Positions 60,578 to 64,000 of a DNA stretch of 64,000 nucleotides are shown here, one piece after another. How positions within the stretch are numbered: position 1 is the first letter of the stretch; every line of letters begins with the position of its first letter. The stretch is from Streptomyces sp. CBMA152 (GTDB lineage: Bacteria > Actinomycetota > Actinomycetes > Streptomycetales > Streptomycetaceae), in NCBI RefSeq assembly GCF_014596475.1, contig NZ_MECJ01000022.1, positions 62,001 to 126,000 of the forward strand, given 5' to 3'. The notes beneath the pieces were generated by a model, which did no database searches, was not told the origin of the DNA, and worked only from the letters and a program-made list of their open reading frames with translations. The translations under genes were made by a program, and so were the position numbers.

Positions 60578-61560
60578 GCGCTCTCCACCTCCACGACTTG
60601 GTCGAACTCGTCCGTGACGGCCGGCTGGTCCCCGTCGCCCCCGCTCCACCGCACCACGAGCTCCCCCAGGGCCTCGTCCTGGTCGAGGACGACGGCCTTC
60701 TCCCGGTAGAGCTCCAGCAGGGCGAGGAAGCGGGCGACGACGGTGAGGGTGTCGGCCGCGTCCAGCGTCAGCTCCCGGAAACTGACATCCCCGCGCTCGC
60801 GAAGCATCGCCACGACGACGGCCGCCTGCTCCCGTACGGAGACGAGCGGCGCGTGGATGTGATCGATGTACACCTGCGGCTTGGCCTTCGGCTGCATGGC
60901 CTTGACCGCCAGCTTGGCGAACCCCTCGGCGCCGATGCTGATGACGACCTCGGGCAGCAGCTCGGCGTGGTGCGCCTCAAGTCCGACGGTACGGGGGTAC
61001 CGGCGCGCCTCGTCGTCGAGCCGCGCGCTGAAGATGTCCGCGATGCGCTTGTACGCGCGGTACTGGAGCAGCCGCGCGAACAGCAGGTCGCGCGCCTCTA
61101 GCAGCGCGAGATCGGCCTCGTCCTCGACCTCGGCGACGGGCAGCAGCCGAGCGGCCTTGAGGTCGAGCAGGGTGGCCGCGACGACCAGGAACTCGGTGGT
61201 CTGATCGAGATCCCAGTCCGGCCCCATGGCCCGGATGTGCGCCATGAACTCATCGGTCACCTTCGACAACGCGACCTCGGTCACGTCCATCTTGTGCTTC
61301 GAGATGAGCTGAAGCAGCAGGTCGAAGGGCCCTTCGAAGTTGGCAAGCCGGACTTGAAAGCGCCCGTCACCGACCTCGGGCCGCGCCTCCAGGGGCGCGG
61401 GGGACTGCGCGACCGGCCCGGCACGGTCCGCAGCCGGAGCGGCGACCGGCACGGGGTCCGGGGGCGGAGCCTCCGGGAGAACTTCCACCCCCGGACCGCG
61501 ACCCAGGACGCGGCGGCGCCCCCGCGCGGCGGGAACGTTCGGGTCGTCGGCGGTGGGCAA
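60574..61560 (-). CDS. scpA: Segregation and condensation protein ScpA
   Basis: 328 residues including an unstructured, Pro-rich N-terminal ~65 residues. The kleisin core begins FQVRLANFEGPFDLLLQLISKHKMDVTEVALSKV, with ATLLDLKAARLLPV and a C-terminal winged helix (SFRELTLDAADTLTVVARFLALLEL). It bridges SMC heads with ScpB. The TTG at 61560 is the only upstream start candidate before the fold region; GTG 61488 is an alternative, so the N-terminus is uncertain. Confidence 0.93.
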   Translation of the reverse strand: MPTADDPNVPAARGRRRVLGRGPGVEVLPEAPPPDPVPVAAPAADRAGPVAQSPAPLEARPEVGDGRFQVRLANFEGPFDLLLQLISKHKMDVTEVALSKVTDEFMAHIRAMGPDWDLDQTTEFLVVAATLLDLKAARLLPVAEVEDEADLALLEARDLLFARLLQYRAYKRIADIFSARLDDEARRYPRTVGLEAHHAELLPEVVISIGAEGFAKLAVKAMQPKAKPQVYIDHIHAPLVSVREQAAVVVAMLRERGDVSFRELTLDAADTLTVVARFLALLELYREKAVVLDQDEALGELVVRWSGGDGDQPAVTDEFDQVVEVESA

Positions 61561-61626
61561 GAGGCGGTCCAGGGGGTGCGGAGCGGGCGGTACGAGGCGC
61601 GGCGGGACGCACGGCGCAGGCTAGTG

Positions 61627-62154
61627 CTACCGGCCCCGCAGACGCCGTACGAGGATGCTCGCGTCGCCACGCGACTCCAGGTCGGCCAGGACCACCGCGA
61701 CGGCCTCGCGCACGATCCGCCCGCGGTCGACCGCGAGCCCGTGCTCCCCGCGCAGGACCAGGCGGGCGTGCTCCAGGTCCATCAGCTCCTCCGCGGAGAC
61801 GTACACCGTGATCTTCTCGTCGTGCCGCTCACGGCCGCTGGGGCGCCGGTTGGCCGCCCGGGCCCGCCGGCGCTGCTGCGCGGTGCTGGAGGCGGCAGGA
61901 GCGGCCGGACGGGCCCCCTTGGCGGCCTCGGCGGGCGCCGCCGTGCGGCTGCGCGGCTCGGCCGAGGCCGACTCCTCCTCGGCGGCCGAGTGCTCGGACG
62001 CGGACTCGTCCGCCGCCCCGGGGTCGCTCTCGCCCGCCGGACCCGGCACCCGTGCCTCGCCGTTGGTCCGCCTCGGGGCGGAGGACTGGAGCGCCATCCC
62101 TCCGGTCGTACGGAACAGTTCGTCGGCCCCGGGCAGACTCACTCGGCGTGACAC
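61627..62154 (-). CDS. Ribbon-helix-helix-like protein between parA and scpA
   Basis: 175 residues. The N-terminal ~95 residues are Ser/Glu/Ala-rich and disordered. The C-terminal part reads KITVYVSAEELMDLEHARLV, then DRGRIVREAVAVVLADLES, a beta strand followed by two helices as in ribbon-helix-helix DNA-binding proteins. GTG 62154 has GGGAGGTG at good spacing and overlaps the end of parA by 16 bp. Position after a ParA gene suggests a partner that binds DNA. No clear symbol. Confidence 0.72.
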   Translation of the reverse strand: MSRRVSLPGADELFRTTGGMALQSSAPRRTNGEARVPGPAGESDPGAADESASEHSAAEEESASAEPRSRTAAPAEAAKGARPAAPAASSTAQQRRRARAANRRPSGRERHDEKITVYVSAEELMDLEHARLVLRGEHGLAVDRGRIVREAVAVVLADLESRGDASILVRRLRGR

Positions 62155-63302
62155 CGGGCGAGCACCTCCCTGGCGAGCTGACGGTAGGCGGCGGCGCCGA
62201 CGGAGTTGGACGCGTACGTGGTGATGGGCTCGCCCGCGACCGTGGTCTCCGGGAAGCGCACCGTGCGGCCGATCACCGTGTGGTACACGTGGTCGTCGAA
62301 GGCCTCGACCACACGGGCCAGGACCTCGCGGCTGTGCACCGTGCGCGAGTCGTACATCGTGGCGAGGATGCCGTCGAGCTCCAGGTCGGGGTTGAGCCGC
62401 TCCTGGACCTTCTCGATCGTCTCGGTCAGCAGGGCGACACCGCGCAGCGCGAAGAACTCGCACTCCAGCGGCACGATCACCTTGTGAGCCGCCGTCAGGG
62501 CGTTGACGGTGAGCAGGCCGAGCGAGGGCTGACAGTCGATCACGATGTAGTCGTAGTCGGCCATCAGGGGCTTGAGCGCACGCTGGAGCGTGGACTCGCG
62601 GGCCACCTCGCTCACCAACTGCACTTCGGCGGCGGAGAGGTCGATGTTGCTCGGCAGCAGGTCCATGTTGGGAACCGCGGTCTTGAGCAGGACCTCGTCG
62701 GCCGACATGCCCCGCTCCATGAGCAGGTTGTAGACCGTCAGGTCGAGCTCCATCGGGTTCACGCCCAGGCCCACCGAGAGGGCGCCCTGCGGGTCGAAGT
62801 CGACGAGCAGCACCCGGCGTCCGTACTCCGCGAGCGCGGCACCCAGGTTGATGGTCGACGTGGTCTTGCCGACGCCGCCCTTCTGGTTGCACATCGCGAT
62901 GATCTTCGCGGGACCGTGGTCGGTCAGCGGACCCGGGATCGGGAAGTACGGCAGCGGCCGTCCGGTGGGGCCGATCCGCTCACGGCGCTGGCGTGCGGCG
63001 TCGGGGGCGAGGGTGGCCGCGTACTCGGGGTCGGGCTCGTACTCGGCGTCGGGGTCGTAGAAGTGCCCCTGGGGCACCTCGTCGTAGTCGGCGAAAGCGG
63101 CGGTCTCGCGGCCGCTCTCGTTGCCGGCCATGGCGTTCACGTGTAGGCCGTCCATCATCCGTGGGGCTGTCGTCATGTGCGGGGTGGTTGCGAAGGCGCG
63201 GACCGCGACGGAGCCGACAGCCTCAGCAGGCCCCGAAGGGCCATGGCCCCGTGCGGGCATCCCTGGTTGACCACCTCCGGGAGTAAATGTCGACTCATTC
63301 AC
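62139..63302 (-). CDS. parA: ParA-family chromosome partitioning ATPase
   Basis: 387 residues. After an unstructured ~125-residue N-terminus, the deviant Walker A CNQKGGVGKTTSTINLG (~res 140) is followed by VLLVDFDPQGALSVGLG and DYIVIDCQPSLGLLTVNAL, then FALRGVALLTETIEKV. This is a Soj/ParA type ATPase, not beside parB here. GTG start at 63302 has GGAGG 11 bp upstream; ATGs within the disordered N-terminus are alternatives. It leads a minus-strand operon to scpA/scpB/rluB. Confidence 0.9.
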   Translation of the reverse strand: MNESTFTPGGGQPGMPARGHGPSGPAEAVGSVAVRAFATTPHMTTAPRMMDGLHVNAMAGNESGRETAAFADYDEVPQGHFYDPDAEYEPDPEYAATLAPDAARQRRERIGPTGRPLPYFPIPGPLTDHGPAKIIAMCNQKGGVGKTTSTINLGAALAEYGRRVLLVDFDPQGALSVGLGVNPMELDLTVYNLLMERGMSADEVLLKTAVPNMDLLPSNIDLSAAEVQLVSEVARESTLQRALKPLMADYDYIVIDCQPSLGLLTVNALTAAHKVIVPLECEFFALRGVALLTETIEKVQERLNPDLELDGILATMYDSRTVHSREVLARVVEAFDDHVYHTVIGRTVRFPETTVAGEPITTYASNSVGAAAYRQLAREVLARCHAE

Positions 63303-63572
63303 AAGTCGTCTTACCTCCTTGGAAGTGACCAGGAAACTTTATCGATAGGTCAGCGTGGCACCATGCCGACGGTTGGCGACTCTATGGCGTGTCACCGGTC
63401 CGCAGCAACACAATCCGCCGGACCCGGCCGGATGTGTCGGCAATGGAACACCACTCTGTCAAGGGCGTACAGGCGTCAGAGCGCACGTTTCGGGGGTGCG
63501 CGAAACGGTTAAACAGTTACGTTCGAGGCGAGTTGAGCGAGCCTGCCACACTCCGGTGGAAGTGTCGTGATA
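63303..63572. other. Region between parA and the ald terminator
   Basis: About 270 bp without a gene. It includes an inverted repeat CGTTTCG...CGAAACG (63486-63492 and 63501-63507) that could be an operator or part of the parA promoter. The ald hairpin begins at 63573. Confidence 0.4.
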
Positions 63573-63617
63573 CACACCCGGCCGGACCTTGGTCGACAAG
63601 GTCCGGCCGGGCGTGTG
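63573..63617. terminator. Terminator downstream of ald
   Basis: CACACCCGGCCGGACCTT at 63573-63590 pairs with 63598-63617 with a small bulge near the base. It lies 46 bp past the ald stop on the minus strand. A T-run at 63645-63651, on the plus strand, follows a small GGTT/AACC stem and may be a separate plus-strand terminator. Confidence 0.8.
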
Positions 63618-63662
63618 AGGTTGACGGCCCGGGTTGACGAACCGTTTTTTTAGAGCGTCTGA

Positions 63663-64000
<338 letters not shown>

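Noticed and set aside
62139..63302. parAB locus with parS sites
   Set aside because: No parB gene and no GTTTCACGTGAAAC-like site seen near; ParA here is a stand-alone relative.

Overview
This 64 kb window is high-GC, densely coded DNA with very strong GC3 bias, many GTG starts and GGAGG-type ribosome binding sites. The gene content (SepF-like protein, S1 streptogrisin-type protease, Rpf/LysM protein, DnaE2 with an ImuB-like partner, sortase-E style LAxTG anchoring, an FxSxx RiPP locus) points to a Streptomyces or very close actinomycete. The order dnaE2 - sepF-like - der/plsC/cmk/tyrA - rluB/scpB/scpA/parA - ald looks like conserved chromosomal core rather than a mobile island. I see no IS element, integrase, tRNA, rRNA or CRISPR array.

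Layout. 1-8.7 kb: end of an AAA ATPase gene, then small regulators and enzymes (GntR, tandem GNAT, DUF402, methyltransferase, CMD/HxlR pair, GNAT), a wall-anchored AA10 LPMO, a secreted lipase, and a TetR/SDR divergent pair with direct-repeat operators. 8.7-13.6 kb: an SOS-type mutagenesis operon, dnaE2-imuB, with a LexA-like box upstream. 13.7-16.8 kb: DUF3533 membrane protein, SPFH protein, alpha/beta hydrolase. 16.9-25.5 kb: a complete FxSxx-COOH RiPP locus on the minus strand in the order fxsA precursor, fxsB radical SAM/SPASM maturase, AAC(3)-fold acetyltransferase, fxsC TIR-like protein, fxsT ATPase/TIR/NB-ARC/TPR protein. Next to it lie a DUF4231 (SLATT-like) membrane protein and a SLOG-like protein (25.7-27.1 kb). 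27.3-33.4 kb: streptogrisin-type protease, then a four-gene flavin monooxygenase operon (FAD/NAD(P) protein, two luciferase-like monooxygenases, DUF1684). A cysteine-ending leader peptide is divergent from that operon.

33.7-44.6 kb: Cys-rich DUF5685 protein, SepF-like protein, acyl-CoA dehydrogenase, MFS exporter, PAP2 phosphatase, I78-type inhibitor, a second-type CtaD, and two lipoproteins. 44.7-48.3 kb: a branched-chain-amino-acid type ABC transporter in which two permeases and one ATPase are fused in a single 818-residue chain, plus a LivF-like ATPase with an altered Walker A. 48.3-51.1 kb: Rpf/LysM protein and two hypothetical proteins. 51.1-55.2 kb: der, plsC, cmk, tyrA. 55.3-58.7 kb: DUF952, Rieske and nucleotidyltransferase proteins, then an ADP-ribosylglycohydrolase/NUDIX pair under a perfect 35-bp palindrome. 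58.8-63.3 kb: an overlapping minus-strand operon parA - RHH-like protein - scpA - scpB - rluB. The window ends inside ald.

The RiPP locus is the region most likely to hold unexplored biology. A tiny precursor ending FNSAL is encoded beside a maturase whose C-terminal HExxH-type site looks degraded, immune-like TIR/NB-ARC/TPR proteins, and a SLATT/SLOG pair facing it. Coding assignments come from reading motifs and domains by eye; no database search was run.
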